Source of the DNA: Variovorax sp. V213
GTDB lineage: Bacteria > Pseudomonadota > Gammaproteobacteria > Burkholderiales > Burkholderiaceae_C
Length of the DNA stretch: 64,000 nt
Reading direction: 5' to 3'
NCBI RefSeq assembly: GCF_041154455.1
Contig: NZ_AP028664.1
Span: 683,001-747,000, forward strand
Below, piece by piece: positions 8,572-17,454 of the stretch; within the stretch, counting starts at the first letter, position 1, and each line of letters starts with the position of its first letter. Under the pieces are notes generated by a model, which saw nothing but the letters and a program-made list of their open reading frames with translations, did not search any database and was not told the origin of the DNA. The translations under genes were made by a program, and so were the position numbers.

Positions 8572-9469
8572 ACCCACAACGCCCCTCAGGACCGCTCTGG
8601 ACGGCATCTCAGGCATCCTGGTGACGCCCTTCGACGATGCGGACCACATCGCGCCCGATCGCCTGGGCCCCGTCGTCGACCGCGCCATCGAGGCCGGCGT
8701 CCATGTGCTGGTGGCCAACGGCAACACCAGCGAGTTCTTCGGCCTGACCATGGCGGAGGCCGAGCGCATGGTGCATGCCGCGGCGGAACATGTCCGTGGC
8801 CGCGTGCCCTTGCTGGGTGGCGTGGGGCGCAGCGTCCACGACGCCTGCGCCCTGGCGCGCGCCTCACGCAAGGCAGGTGCCGCTGCCCTGATGGTGCATC
8901 AGCTGACGGACCCTTTCGTCGCGCCCAGCGGTGTGGTCACGTATGTGCGCCGGGTTGCCGATGCAGCGGACGGCCTGCCTGTCGTGCTCTATCTGCGTGA
9001 CGACGCGATCGGTCTGCCGGTGATCGAAGCCCTGTGCCGAATCCCGCAAGTCATCGGCGTGAAATGGGCGTCGCCCACGCCCTTGCGCCTGGTGCAGGCC
9101 ATGGCGCAGGTGGCCGATCGCGGCCTGGCCTGGGTGTGCGGACTGGCCGAGCCCTGGGCCCCCCCGATGTATGCGGTCGGTGCCCGCGGCTTCACCTCGG
9201 GGCTGATCAACGTGCGGCCCGACCTGTCCGTGCGCATTCACGCCGCGCTCGCGAAGGGAGATCACCAGCTGGCGATGGAATTGATCGGCGGCATCGCGAC
9301 GTTCGAGGAATTGCGCACGCATGAGCGCAACGGCTCGAACGTGAGCGTGGTGAAAGCGGCGCTGCAATACGCGGGGCGAGACTGCGGCGCGGCGCGGCCG
9401 CCCAGCACCTGGCCGCTGCCAGAAGCGGACCTGGCGCAGCTCAAGCAGCTGGTCGACGGCTGGCAATAG
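8528..9469 (+). CDS. Dihydrodipicolinate synthase family aldolase/dehydratase
   Basis: This 313-residue TIM-barrel protein carries the family landmarks GILVTPFDD, the GNTSEFFGLT phosphate/carboxylate loop, the Tyr in VVLYLRD and the Schiff-base lysine in VIGVKWA. Sugar-acid members cleave or dehydrate 2-keto-3-deoxy acids (for example 5-keto-4-deoxyglucarate dehydratase). With the enolase-superfamily gene it would complete conversion to central metabolites. The start at 8528 has GAGG at 8517-8520. A second ATG at 8564 would give 301 residues. The 5' end overlaps the shifted tail of the epimerase frame. Confidence 0.85.
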   Translation: MTTPAQLHETDDMTEPTTPLRTALDGISGILVTPFDDADHIAPDRLGPVVDRAIEAGVHVLVANGNTSEFFGLTMAEAERMVHAAAEHVRGRVPLLGGVGRSVHDACALARASRKAGAAALMVHQLTDPFVAPSGVVTYVRRVADAADGLPVVLYLRDDAIGLPVIEALCRIPQVIGVKWASPTPLRLVQAMAQVADRGLAWVCGLAEPWAPPMYAVGARGFTSGLINVRPDLSVRIHAALAKGDHQLAMELIGGIATFEELRTHERNGSNVSVVKAALQYAGRDCGAARPPSTWPLPEADLAQLKQLVDGWQ

Positions 9470-9470
9470 C

Positions 9471-10436
9471 ATGGAACGCCGCTTCTTCGCCGCCCTCCTG
9501 TTCGGCCTCATCGCTGCTGCGGGCTGGCCTGTTGCCGCACAGACTTATCCAGCCCACCCGGTGAAGCTGGTCATCCCGGTTCCGCCCGGCGGCAGCGCGG
9601 ACGCGGTCGGGCGCCTGCTTGCCAATGCGGCGTCGGCGGAGCTGGGGCAGCCCATCATCGTCGACAACCGTGCCGGAGCCGCCGGCAGCGTGGGAACGGC
9701 GTCGGCGCTGAAGGCGCCGGCCGACGGCTACACGCTGGTCCAGTGCAGCATTGGCAGCTGCGCCATCAATGCGAGCCTGTACAAGAACATCGGCTACGAT
9801 CTGTTCAAGGACATGGCGCCCGTGATCCTGCTGGGCGCATCGATCAATGTGCTCACCGTCAACAACGAGGCGGGCATCCGCAGCGTGAAGGACCTGGTCG
9901 ACCAGGCCAGGCGCCGGCCCATGGCCTACGCGTCTTCGGGCGTAGGCGCGTCCAACCACCTCGCCGCCGAGTTGCTCAAGAAGATGGCGGGCATCGAGCT
10001 GACACATGTGCCGTACAAGGGATCGGGGCCTGCCATCACCGACCTCATCGGCGGCCAGGTACCGGTGTTCTTCGACAACGAGCCTTCCATACTGCCCTTC
10101 ATCAAGCAGGGCAAGGTGCGTGCGCTGGCGGTGACGGGCAAGACGCGCTCGGCCAATCTGCCGGACGTCCCGACGATGGAAGAACTGGGTTTTGCCGGCT
10201 TCGTCATCGAGCCGTGGTACGCCTTCGCGGCCCCGGCGGGCACGCCTGAGCCGGCGATCCGGCGGCTTAATACCGCGTTCAACAACGCGCTGAATCAACC
10301 GGCGGTGCGCGACAGGATGGTCGCTATGGGCATTACCCCGGCGGGCGGCTCGCCCGAAGTGCTCGGTCGCCTGATCCGCAGCGAATACACACGCTGGGCG
10401 GAGTTGATCCGCGTGCAAGGTATCAAGGGAGATTGA
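9471..10436 (+). CDS. Tripartite tricarboxylate transporter substrate-binding protein (Bug family)
   Basis: The 321-residue periplasmic protein has a signal peptide (MERRFFAALLFGLIAAAGWP, cleavage near AAQ) followed by the Bug hallmark YPAHPVKLVIPVPPGGSAD and the GxAxHxAAE-like loop (ASNHLAAELLKK). Bug proteins bind carboxylates for TctAB. No tctA or tctB follows, so it is an orphan binding protein or a sensor/scavenger co-expressed with the ABC operon. It begins two bases after the stop of the DHDPS-like gene. Confidence 0.88.
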   Translation: MERRFFAALLFGLIAAAGWPVAAQTYPAHPVKLVIPVPPGGSADAVGRLLANAASAELGQPIIVDNRAGAAGSVGTASALKAPADGYTLVQCSIGSCAINASLYKNIGYDLFKDMAPVILLGASINVLTVNNEAGIRSVKDLVDQARRRPMAYASSGVGASNHLAAELLKKMAGIELTHVPYKGSGPAITDLIGGQVPVFFDNEPSILPFIKQGKVRALAVTGKTRSANLPDVPTMEELGFAGFVIEPWYAFAAPAGTPEPAIRRLNTAFNNALNQPAVRDRMVAMGITPAGGSPEVLGRLIRSEYTRWAELIRVQGIKGD

Positions 10437-11111
10437 GGGCCAGCGGCCGCAATGCGGTGCGAATACGCCCGTCAGAGACCCACCAGCAAACGCGAAGGCG
10501 AAGCGTCAGAGATCCGCTGGAGCTTCGTTCGCACCTTGCCGCGCCTTCCCGGAGCCGAGCAGCAGCACGCCCCGGAACTTCCCACCGACAGCTTCGCGTC
10601 CGGAGCGACCGTTCCCGGCTGGCCCCTTGATCGAACGCGGGGCGCCCGTACTTCTGCGTGAAGGCACTCTGGACGTGTACCCAATCACTGGGGTCCGACA
10701 TTGTCCGACTTCAGTGGCTGCGGCCTGGACACCCAAGACAGCTTGGTAGGGTTAGACGACGAAGTGCAGCGGGCGTTCTGGGACAAGTGGGTGGCGGAGC
10801 GCGTTTGTGAACGACGTCCTGTGCCGTACTTCGAATGGCGCCAAGACGCGCAAGAGTCGCCGGGCCATTCTGCGTTCGGACTAGTCCAAGTCTTTCGGTC
10901 GAAAGTTCACCGCTCTCTTATTTCCCGATCAGAACTTGGAACCAGGGCTTTTGACGGCGCGCAATCGACGCGCGCCGCACCGTCTCGAAACGACGCGGCA
11001 ATGGATGCCCCAAAGCGGCGCGGCGGGTCCCTACACGTACGGATATTTTCTTCATGGAGAAGAGAAGCAGCCGGGCAGCGCCACCGCGGAGACGGCGCAA
11101 CCATCGATCGC
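10437..11111. other. Gene-poor stretch downstream of the sugar-acid operon
   Basis: Only short Arg/Ser-rich frames occur here, plus an in-frame upstream extension of the next gene that looks non-coding. No family motif, inverted repeat or tRNA was recognised. This marks the start of the decayed island DNA. Confidence 0.4.
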
Positions 11112-11651
11112 ATGTCCAAGCTCATAATGATCATCCGCCATGGCGAAAAGGGCGAAGTGCCGATGGTCGGCGTCGACCGCAATGGCAACGTAGACCAGCA
11201 CAGCCTGAACCTGCGCGGTTGGGAGCGAGCAGGTGCGTTGGTGGGATTCTTCGCGTGGCCTCATCTGCAGGGTATCGCGACGCCTCAGCACCTGTATGCA
11301 CCTCGTCCGACGTCCGAAGCACCGAGCAAGAGGCCGGCCCAGACGCTTCAGTCCCTGGCTGCGCGTCTGGGCGTGGTCTTGTCGACGGCGTATGAACAGA
11401 ATGGGCAAGAGGCGCTCTGGCGCGAACTGCAGGGCGTCGAGGGGGTGGCCCCGGTGGCGTGGGAACACAAGTCGATCATCAAACTCGCCAACCTCATCAT
11501 GGGACGCGACGATCGGACACCGCAGGACTGGCCAGACGATCGCTTCGACGTGATCTGGCGCTTCGCACGGCGTGGAAACGGTGACTGGCAATTCAGCCAA
11601 GTGCCCCAGTGCCTTCTTGCGGGCGACTCGCCCATCGTCATTGCCGGATAG
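11112..11651 (+). CDS. Histidine phosphatase (phosphoglycerate-mutase-like) family protein
   Basis: The 179-residue product opens MSKLIMIIRHGEKGE, which carries the RHG catalytic motif of the histidine phosphatase superfamily. LRGWERAGALVGFF and PSKRPAQTLQSLA follow, corresponding to the 'RA..T' phosphate-pocket region. The frame is open upstream to 10701, but that part has no family character, so I place the start at ATG 11112. The substrate is unknown, and it stands beside an unrelated membrane protein gene. Confidence 0.65.
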   Translation: MSKLIMIIRHGEKGEVPMVGVDRNGNVDQHSLNLRGWERAGALVGFFAWPHLQGIATPQHLYAPRPTSEAPSKRPAQTLQSLAARLGVVLSTAYEQNGQEALWRELQGVEGVAPVAWEHKSIIKLANLIMGRDDRTPQDWPDDRFDVIWRFARRGNGDWQFSQVPQCLLAGDSPIVIAG

Positions 11652-11657
11652 CAAGAT

Positions 11658-12158
11658 ATGCAGACCGTCGCGGAGCTCGCCCAGTCCCCGTTCGGCAGCG
11701 GCACCGAACTCTCCCCGCTGCAAATGGTGTGCCGGGCGATCGCCGTCTTCATCGCGGCCCTGGTGCTCATGCGCGCGTCCGGGCGGCGCTCCTTCGGGCA
11801 ACACACGGCGTTCGACATTTGCGTGACAGTGCTGCTGGGGGCCGTGCTGAGCCGGGCCGTGGCGGGAGCCTCGCCCTTTTGGCCGACGCTCGCCGCCGGC
11901 GCGGCGATCGCGCTCCTGCATCGCCTGCTGGCTTTCGTTTGCGTGCGGGCACCGGCCCTGGAAGCGTGGCTGGCCGGCAAGCCCGTAGAAATTGTGCGCG
12001 ATGGGGTCGCGGACGAACGAGCCATGCATGCCGCTCTCGTCTCGCTGGAAGACCTGCGCAAGGAGATGCGCAAGCATGCGGGCCATGACGACCTGGCACG
12101 GCTGAAGCGCGCCATGCTGGAGCGCGACGGCAGCGTGAGCATCGCGGCGGACAGGTAG
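11658..12158 (+). CDS. DUF421/YetF-domain membrane protein
   Basis: The 166-residue product has three hydrophobic segments (about residues 24-42, 52-70, 75-95), with the conserved MRASGRRSFGQHTAFDICVT between the first two. A cytoplasmic tail with KPVEIVRDGV follows, as in YetF/YcaP-type proteins. Their function is not established. The C-terminal half of the usual YetF domain is replaced by a charged helix ending in SIAADR. It begins six bases after the histidine phosphatase gene. Confidence 0.75.
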   Translation: MQTVAELAQSPFGSGTELSPLQMVCRAIAVFIAALVLMRASGRRSFGQHTAFDICVTVLLGAVLSRAVAGASPFWPTLAAGAAIALLHRLLAFVCVRAPALEAWLAGKPVEIVRDGVADERAMHAALVSLEDLRKEMRKHAGHDDLARLKRAMLERDGSVSIAADR

Positions 12159-12164
12159 CCGCAG

Positions 12165-12566
12165 GCCCTGAGTCAGTGAAACGAACCCCAGCACACTGCT
12201 GCCGCCGACACATGCGCACTTGAGCTGACGGCGATCGATATGCACGGCTTTGACAACCGGCACCTGCGCTCCCGACGAAGAGAGCCACCGGTACCCACAC
12301 CTCATGGAGCCGGCCCACAACCACCAATACGCCCAGCCAGCAGCTCGGCGAATGGGTAAACATGGGCGTAGATCACGAAACTGCGTGCCAACAGGTCGTA
12401 GTTGCGGAACATAGTCGAGAAACGCTCCATGTCCTGCAGCAGCTTGAGAAGCGCCATGAGGCACATGCTGAATGCGATGACATCGAAAGCAACTGCAAAC
12501 CGATCAACGGCCGACCCGCCGACAGCAAAGCCGGCGCCCGCCATGAGCAGTGCCACTTCCTGCCGC
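12165..12566 (-). pseudogene. Decayed MauE/DoxX-family redox-associated membrane protein
   Basis: Pieces of one protein occur in three minus-strand frames. The first contains LLKLQDMER-like sequence (LLKLLQDMERFSTMF), RNYDLLARSFVIY and YPFAELLAG. The second contains VPVALFVGSAGA. The third contains VVKAVHIDRRQLKCACVGG and LGFVSLTQG. Together they follow the MauE/DoxX order, including the CxC pair of the redox-linked members. At least two frameshifts separate them and no single start-to-stop frame covers the set. The intact family delivers or recycles thiol redox equivalents at the inner membrane. Confidence 0.7.
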
Positions 12567-12693
12567 CCCGGAAGATGACCTGAACTCGTTCGGAGTTCTG
12601 GTTCTGTCAGCGCGAAGTGAAATCGTCCGACATGCTCTTTCGTAATTGCAGCCGAGAGTGGATCCCTGCTGCCAACAAGGAAAGGAGTCTCCG

Positions 12694-12846
12694 ATGATCC
12701 GAAAACTTGCCTCGGGGGGATACCGTCTTTATTCGCGCAAGACCGACCCGAAGACCGGCAAGCGCCGCAACCTGGGCACATTCAGCTCGCGAGAGCAGGC
12801 GCAGCAGCACGAGCGCGAGGTTCAGTACTTCAAGCGCCACGGCTGA
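12694..12846 (+). CDS. Small conserved basic protein (50 aa)
   Basis: ATG 12694 follows a strong AAAGGAG (12681-12687). The product is basic: MIRKLASGGYRLYSRKTDP, then GKRRNLGTFSSREQA and a final YFKRHG. Small proteins of this pattern recur in beta- and gammaproteobacteria, but no function is known to me. The K/R-rich beta-hairpin plus helix would suit nucleic-acid binding (inference). It survives intact among decayed DNA. Confidence 0.7.
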   Translation: MIRKLASGGYRLYSRKTDPKTGKRRNLGTFSSREQAQQHEREVQYFKRHG

Positions 12847-13532
12847 GCACCTAAGGCGCCGCGCACGAAAGGGCCGCTGGCGTTCAAGGGTCAAGAGTCG
12901 TAGGCATCGCGAACAGCGCCCCAGGCAGGTGCGGAAGGGGCGCTCCCCGAGATCGATGCGACCGGTTCTGCGCACGGTTTCGCGAAAGACGTGCTCGACG
13001 CGCTGGTTCGGCCTGCTGCGCCGGCACGCTCGCTCTTGGGCGGGTGACTAATTCCATCGTCAACGTAATCCCATTCGTGACTCCCTGGGAGTCCATCGAT
13101 CCGATTCTCGTCTGCGCGCATCACGTCGAGTTCCCGAGATCGGGCCTGCCGGTGCCACGCGCGATTGGCGGATGTGTTTCGGCAAAAAGGTCCCTGGCTT
13201 TCCGGCGCACCTCCATCGAGGCTTCGAGACCATCGCCATCCTCAGTCAGGGGGTTAGAGACCACTCGGACTCTAGGCGGGCGCTCGGTTCGGAGCGACGG
13301 GACGTGAGCCCATCTTGACGGCGGCCTTGGTCAGCGAGCTCCTGTTGGCTGCCACCGATGCGACAGCCAACCGCAGTGCGCTGATCGAAGGACCTTCGTA
13401 GAGACGGCGCGCGCTTACTTTTGTATCGCAGCAAGCGCATGCCCTCGAACTATTGTTGGATTGACGAATAGCGAACCGGCCCGCCAAACTCAGTCGCAGT
13501 CGCTTGAGGACTTGATGACTTGAGGAGTTTGA
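12847..13532. other. Gene-poor, decayed stretch
   Basis: No frame here carries recognisable domains or a good ribosome-binding site. A minus-strand open frame around 12891-13124 is Ala/Ser-rich and cannot be assigned. Base composition drops relative to the flanking genes. Confidence 0.4.
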
Positions 13533-13652
13533 ATGCTAGCCAGTCTGCGCCAGCTATATCGCCGCGGTTCGCCGCATCGGAAGAATGCCTTCATTCTGGT
13601 GTCTACGTTGACTGCACTATCGTCCTGGCTTGTGTTCTGGTTTGGCGAGTGA
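13533..13652 (+). CDS. Possible 39-residue single-pass membrane peptide
   Basis: ATG 13533 is preceded by GAGGAG (13522-13527) at good spacing. The peptide has a basic N-terminus (MLASLRQLYRRGSPHRKN) followed by a hydrophobic helix (AFILVSTLTALSSWLVFWF) and stops at TGA 13652. Topology and start signal are convincing. Conservation is unknown, and codon use (CTA, TAT) is unlike the genomic norm, suggesting acquired DNA. Confidence 0.35.
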   Translation: MLASLRQLYRRGSPHRKNAFILVSTLTALSSWLVFWFGE

Positions 13653-13666
13653 GGCACGGGCGGCGG

Positions 13667-13905
13667 TCATCGGGGCCAGGCCAGCAGCAAACCTTCTTCT
13701 TCGTCATCGTTTACGTCGAAGCCTGATGAGCTGCGAGCGTTCATCCGCTCGAGCGCCGCGAAGCCTACCTCGTGCTCGGTCACGCACCACCAGGTCTGCC
13801 GGGTCTGGATCGGCTTGCTCTTCGCGCCGCGAGCGCTGATCTCGACGCCGTCGCGTGTTGCCGTAGTGGAAGCAGAAACGTCCGGCGCTGGATGGGCCCT
13901 GCATG
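13667..13905 (-). other. Possible coding remnant, no start codon
   Basis: A minus-strand frame ending at TGA 13667-13669 reads protein-like: TRDGVEISARGAKSKP, TWWCVTEHEVGFAALERM, then an acidic FDVNDDEEGLLLAW. No ATG, GTG or TTG with a ribosome-binding site opens it before an upstream stop. It may be the tail of a truncated small gene. No family recognised. Confidence 0.25.
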
Positions 13906-14104
13906 GTCACATGCGGTTGAAAGGAGCCGCCACCTAAGCTCAGGCTTTCAACACTTCGCGGGACATCCGCGCGGCAAATATCCAGCCAGACAAGCGCGCC
14001 TCGTTACGAGAAGCGGGCGGTAGGACCACCGCCGCCCCGTCCTTCTTACCGCTTCCGAGGATCGTCCGCAGGATTGATGTAGGCGATGCCTCCCGGACCG
14101 GTGA

Positions 14105-14266
14105 ACTGAACTTGCAGGATGGCCTCCTCGCGACGACGAAGACATCTGGGACATCGCGGCGACCACCGCCTTCTTCGGCCTGAGCAACCGGCTTGCGAGC
14201 TTCAGCGGCATGCAGCCGAACCCCGAATTCTTCCTGATGGGGCGGCTGCCCCGCGAGAAGAAATAG
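14105..14266 (+). pseudogene. C-terminal remnant of an AhpD-like/peroxidase-related (CMD-fold) protein
   Basis: The frame from 14105 to TAG 14266 reads DEDIWDIAATTAFFGLSNRL, then a Met/Asn-rich stretch and FFLMGRLPREKK. This matches the C-terminal end of carboxymuconolactone-decarboxylase-fold 'peroxidase-related' enzymes (DIWDIxAxxAFFxLSNR..MGRxPR). The N-terminal half with the CxxC catalytic pair is missing, so this is a truncated relic. Confidence 0.55.
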
Positions 14267-14278
14267 CGGGCCGCGGCT

Positions 14279-16030
14279 TCAGGCCTTGTTGCGGCAGGAC
14301 GCGAGCGCGTCCAGGGCGGGCTTGTAGGTGGAGTTGCCCACGTCCATCAGCCCCAGCACCGTGTGATAGAGGTTGTCGTGCGTGAGCGGGGTGTCGAGCC
14401 CCGCTTCCATGCACGGGCGCGAGAGCTTGCGCCGCTGGCTCATGCCGTCGCTGAACCAGGTGACCATGGGCACGTGCTTCTGGGCTTCCGGCGCAAAGCT
14501 GTAGGGCACGCCGTGCAGGAACAGGCCGTACTCGCCGAGCGATTCGCCATGGTCGCTCACGTAGAGCAAGGCCGGGTCGTACTGGTTCGACTGTGCCTTG
14601 AGCCAGTCGATGGTCTGGGCGAGGAAACGGTCGGTCTGCGCAATCGAGTTGTCATAGACGTTCTGCAGCTCCGCATGGCTGCACTCGGCCAGCGCGTTGG
14701 TCTTGCACTCGGGCAGGAAGCGCTTCACGTCCGGCGCAGAACGCTTGTAGTAGGCCGGCCCGTGGCTGCCCATCTGGTGCATGACCAGCACCACGCCCTT
14801 GGCGCGGCGATCGGCCGGCAGCGCCGCAATGCGCGCGTCGAGCCCCTTGAGCATCACGTCGTCCAGGCATTCATCGCCATCGCACAGCGCACTCTTCAGA
14901 GCCGGCGAAAGGCTTTCGAACGCGGAGGCGTTCGGAATGCGCGCGCAGACGTCCTTGCAGCCGGCCTGGTTGTCGAGCCACAGCACCGCCAGCCCCGCGG
15001 CCTGGAGCACGTCGACCAGGTTCTCGTAGTCGTCGTCGCGCGATTCGTAGCCCTGCTTGCCCAGCGGCGAGAACATGCATGGCACGGAGGCCAGCGTGTT
15101 GGTGCCGCACGAATGCACGTCGCGGTAGCTCAGCACGCCGCGCGCCGCCAGCTCGGGCGTGGTGTCGCGCGCATAGCCGTTGAGACCGAAATGGTCGGCC
15201 CGGGCCGTCTCGCCCACCACCAGCACGAACATCGGCGGACGGGCCTGGCCCGCATAGCTCGCGCCCAGCGTCGTTCCGGCGGAGATCGGAATCAGCTTGC
15301 GGCTGCGCTTGAACATCGGCCTGAAGACCACCGCGCCGGCCGAATAGAGGCTGGCCACCGGGTTCATCATGTAGCGCAGGTGAACGTTGTTGCGCATCAG
15401 CGGCGCCAGTTGCCGGTTCATCGACACGGCGGCCACCAGAGCAACGGCCAGGGCCAGCAGGAGCAGCGCCGCATTGCGCCAGAGCTTGGAGACGAAGCGC
15501 ATCGGCACGATGCGCACGCGCCAGAGCGCCAGGGCCGGCAGCAGGACCACCAGCAGCACGTGATACGCCATGCGCCAGCTCATCAGGTCGCGCGCCTCGT
15601 TCGGGTCGGTCTGCAGCACGTTGGCGACCATGGTCGGGTCCATCACCACGCGGTACTCGAGCATGTAGTGCTGGACGAATGCAGCCAACAGCACCACCGC
15701 GAACCACAGCGGCTTCATCCAGCGCGACCACGCGGTGAAGGACAGCAGCGCCACGGTGGCGCACACCACGAACACCGCCATGGCCGCGCTCGTGAACAGG
15801 TAGGTGCTGGGCGCGCCGCCGATGCGCGCCAGCTCGTTCCACAGCGGCCAGTTGGCAGCCAGGGCAAGATAGATGCCGAGCCAGACCAAGATGTTCTGCG
15901 CCGAGCGCGGCTGCGTCAGCCACAGGTCGATGCGCGCCCAGAGCGCGCGTGCGGGCGCCGGGTAGGAGGCACTGGCCGCCAGCACTCCCACGTCCCGCCC
16001 CGGCGTGGGTTCGATTTTTGAAAAAGACAT
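14279..16030 (-). CDS. eptA: Lipid A phosphoethanolamine transferase (EptA/MCR family)
   Basis: The 583-residue inner-membrane enzyme has five N-terminal helices and a periplasmic alkaline-phosphatase-fold domain. Visible landmarks are VLVVGETARADHFGLNGY (metal Glu), the nucleophile Thr in SCGTNTLASVPCM, several Cys pairs expected to form disulfides (NQAGCKDVC, CDGDECLDD), MHQMGSHGPAY and YVSDHGESLGE (metal Asp/His). It transfers phosphoethanolamine from phosphatidylethanolamine to lipid A and so lowers polymyxin binding. I take ATG 16030 over a TTG at 16051. It lies directly downstream of two PAP2 phosphatase genes on the same strand, matching the eptA/mcr-pap2 arrangement. Confidence 0.9.
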   Translation of the reverse strand: MSFSKIEPTPGRDVGVLAASASYPAPARALWARIDLWLTQPRSAQNILVWLGIYLALAANWPLWNELARIGGAPSTYLFTSAAMAVFVVCATVALLSFTAWSRWMKPLWFAVVLLAAFVQHYMLEYRVVMDPTMVANVLQTDPNEARDLMSWRMAYHVLLVVLLPALALWRVRIVPMRFVSKLWRNAALLLLALAVALVAAVSMNRQLAPLMRNNVHLRYMMNPVASLYSAGAVVFRPMFKRSRKLIPISAGTTLGASYAGQARPPMFVLVVGETARADHFGLNGYARDTTPELAARGVLSYRDVHSCGTNTLASVPCMFSPLGKQGYESRDDDYENLVDVLQAAGLAVLWLDNQAGCKDVCARIPNASAFESLSPALKSALCDGDECLDDVMLKGLDARIAALPADRRAKGVVLVMHQMGSHGPAYYKRSAPDVKRFLPECKTNALAECSHAELQNVYDNSIAQTDRFLAQTIDWLKAQSNQYDPALLYVSDHGESLGEYGLFLHGVPYSFAPEAQKHVPMVTWFSDGMSQRRKLSRPCMEAGLDTPLTHDNLYHTVLGLMDVGNSTYKPALDALASCRNKA

Positions 16031-16086
16031 GTACCAATGTAGGAAGCGCAACTGAAGGAAGCCTGAATTACGCGTTCAGCCGGCGT

Positions 16087-16656
16087 TCAGGTTCGCGCCC
16101 TTTTTGCCCTCAGCCGGGGCCGCATGTAGGCCCGGAGCGCCAGGTTCAGCGGGCGGCTGATGCCGCGCTCCACCACGATCGACACCAGGGCGGCAAACAT
16201 CACCCCGACGACCACGTCGAGCGGAAAGTGCAGCCCGAGGTACACGCGGCTCCATCCGACCACCGCGGCCACCGCCAGCGCGGCGAACATGGGCACGCGC
16301 CAAGGCAGGCACCAGAGGGAAAACGCCGCCGCGAAGGTGCACGCGGCATGCAGGCTCGGAAAACCCGGCCGTGCGCCCTGCGGCGCCCACTGAATGCCGA
16401 GGCCGTAGAAGGCAGGCCGCTGGAACGGCATGACCGAGCGGAACACGTTCACGAAGAGCCAGACCGCCAGCACGCTGACCAGCGCGGTGAAGCAGGCATA
16501 GCGCAGGCGGCGGTCGAGCACCGCTGCGCCGAGGATCGCGGCGGCCAGCAAGGCCGGCAGCACATCGGAGGCAAAGCGCGCGAAATAGATGCTCCACGCC
16601 GGCGCCGCAGCGCTGGCGTTGATCAGCGCGAACAGGGCGACATCAAGATCCTGCAT
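16087..16656 (-). CDS. PAP2-superfamily phosphatase, copy B
   Basis: The 189-residue membrane protein has about five hydrophobic segments and the acid-phosphatase motifs: a degenerate motif 1 with FQRPAFY, motif 2 FPSLHAACTF and motif 3 SRVYLGLHFPLDVVVG with the catalytic His and Asp. Family members dephosphorylate lipid phosphates (undecaprenyl-PP, phosphatidate, lipid A). The ATG at 16656 fits the family N-terminus better than one at 16722, which would overlap copy A by 80 bp. It lies between copy A and eptA. Confidence 0.82.
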   Translation of the reverse strand: MQDLDVALFALINASAAAPAWSIYFARFASDVLPALLAAAILGAAVLDRRLRYACFTALVSVLAVWLFVNVFRSVMPFQRPAFYGLGIQWAPQGARPGFPSLHAACTFAAAFSLWCLPWRVPMFAALAVAAVVGWSRVYLGLHFPLDVVVGVMFAALVSIVVERGISRPLNLALRAYMRPRLRAKRART

Positions 16657-17368
16657 GCAGGACGGCGGGCTGGGCCGCTGGCAGTCGAGGGGCCCGGGGT
16701 GCGGCGACGAGGTCGATGACAAAGCCCAGCGCCCAGCAGATCCAGGCGGTCCAGAGCGTATGGCTCATGTAGTGCGCGCCCCGCAACTGCTGCGACAAGC
16801 CCAGCATCAGCCCTGCGGCCAGCGACGCGCCGAGCCAGAGGATTGCAGCGCGCGGCGACACCCGGCGCAGCACGAAATAGCCGCCCGCATAGGCGAATGC
16901 AGCGGAAGCGTGGCCGGCCGGAAAACACCCGCCCGCGCCGCCGTCGTAGACCTTCCACGCCCAATGCGACACGTGGCTTGCCACGCCGCCGAATTCCTTC
17001 AGGTCCCACGGGCAGCTCGTGTGGCTCGCGTGCTTGAGCAGGCTGACCGCAAGCACCGAGAGCAGCACGGTGAAGGCCAGCTGTGCCCGGGCGCGAACCG
17101 GCAGCCGCCGCAGGATGCCCAGCGGCCAGCGGATGCCGGCGAACAGCGCAATCACCAGCAGCCAGCTCAGGTTCCTCGCCCCCTCGTGCATCACGTGAAC
17201 CAGAAAGGCGTTCTCGCGCCACGGAAAGCCCATGGGGGTGCCCGCCAGGTGTGCCAGGGCGAGATCGCCCCCCGTGGTGTCCCACGCCAGCGGCAGGGCC
17301 AACGCAAGGAGGGTCAGCCCCCCCATGCGAAGATTCGAGGGATTCGGAAGATTCGGGACACGCGTCAT
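16643..17368 (-). CDS. PAP2-superfamily phosphatase, copy A
   Basis: The 241-residue product has about six hydrophobic helices with KHASHTSCPWDL (motif 1), CFPAGHASAAFAY (motif 2, PxGH) and RGAHYMSHTLWT (motif 3, HxxxHT). This pattern resembles LpxE/LpxT-like periplasmic lipid A or lipid-PP phosphatases. ATG 17368 is preferred to a TTG at 17386. The 3' end overlaps copy B, implying coupled expression, and the two lead into eptA. A lipid A remodelling role is inferred from the neighbour. Confidence 0.82.
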   Translation of the reverse strand: MTRVPNLPNPSNLRMGGLTLLALALPLAWDTTGGDLALAHLAGTPMGFPWRENAFLVHVMHEGARNLSWLLVIALFAGIRWPLGILRRLPVRARAQLAFTVLLSVLAVSLLKHASHTSCPWDLKEFGGVASHVSHWAWKVYDGGAGGCFPAGHASAAFAYAGGYFVLRRVSPRAAILWLGASLAAGLMLGLSQQLRGAHYMSHTLWTAWICWALGFVIDLVAAPRAPRLPAAQPAVLHAGS

Positions 17369-17454
17369 GGGCAGAGCAACAAACAAGCCGGAAAATCCCC
17401 CCAGACTACTTTCGTGGCCTGAACAGAGCCTGAAGCGGCCCTAATCGCAGCAGG

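Noticed and set aside
10701..11111. N-terminal extension of the histidine phosphatase
   Set aside because: The extension lacks domain features, and the RHG motif sits at the expected distance only from the ATG at 11112.
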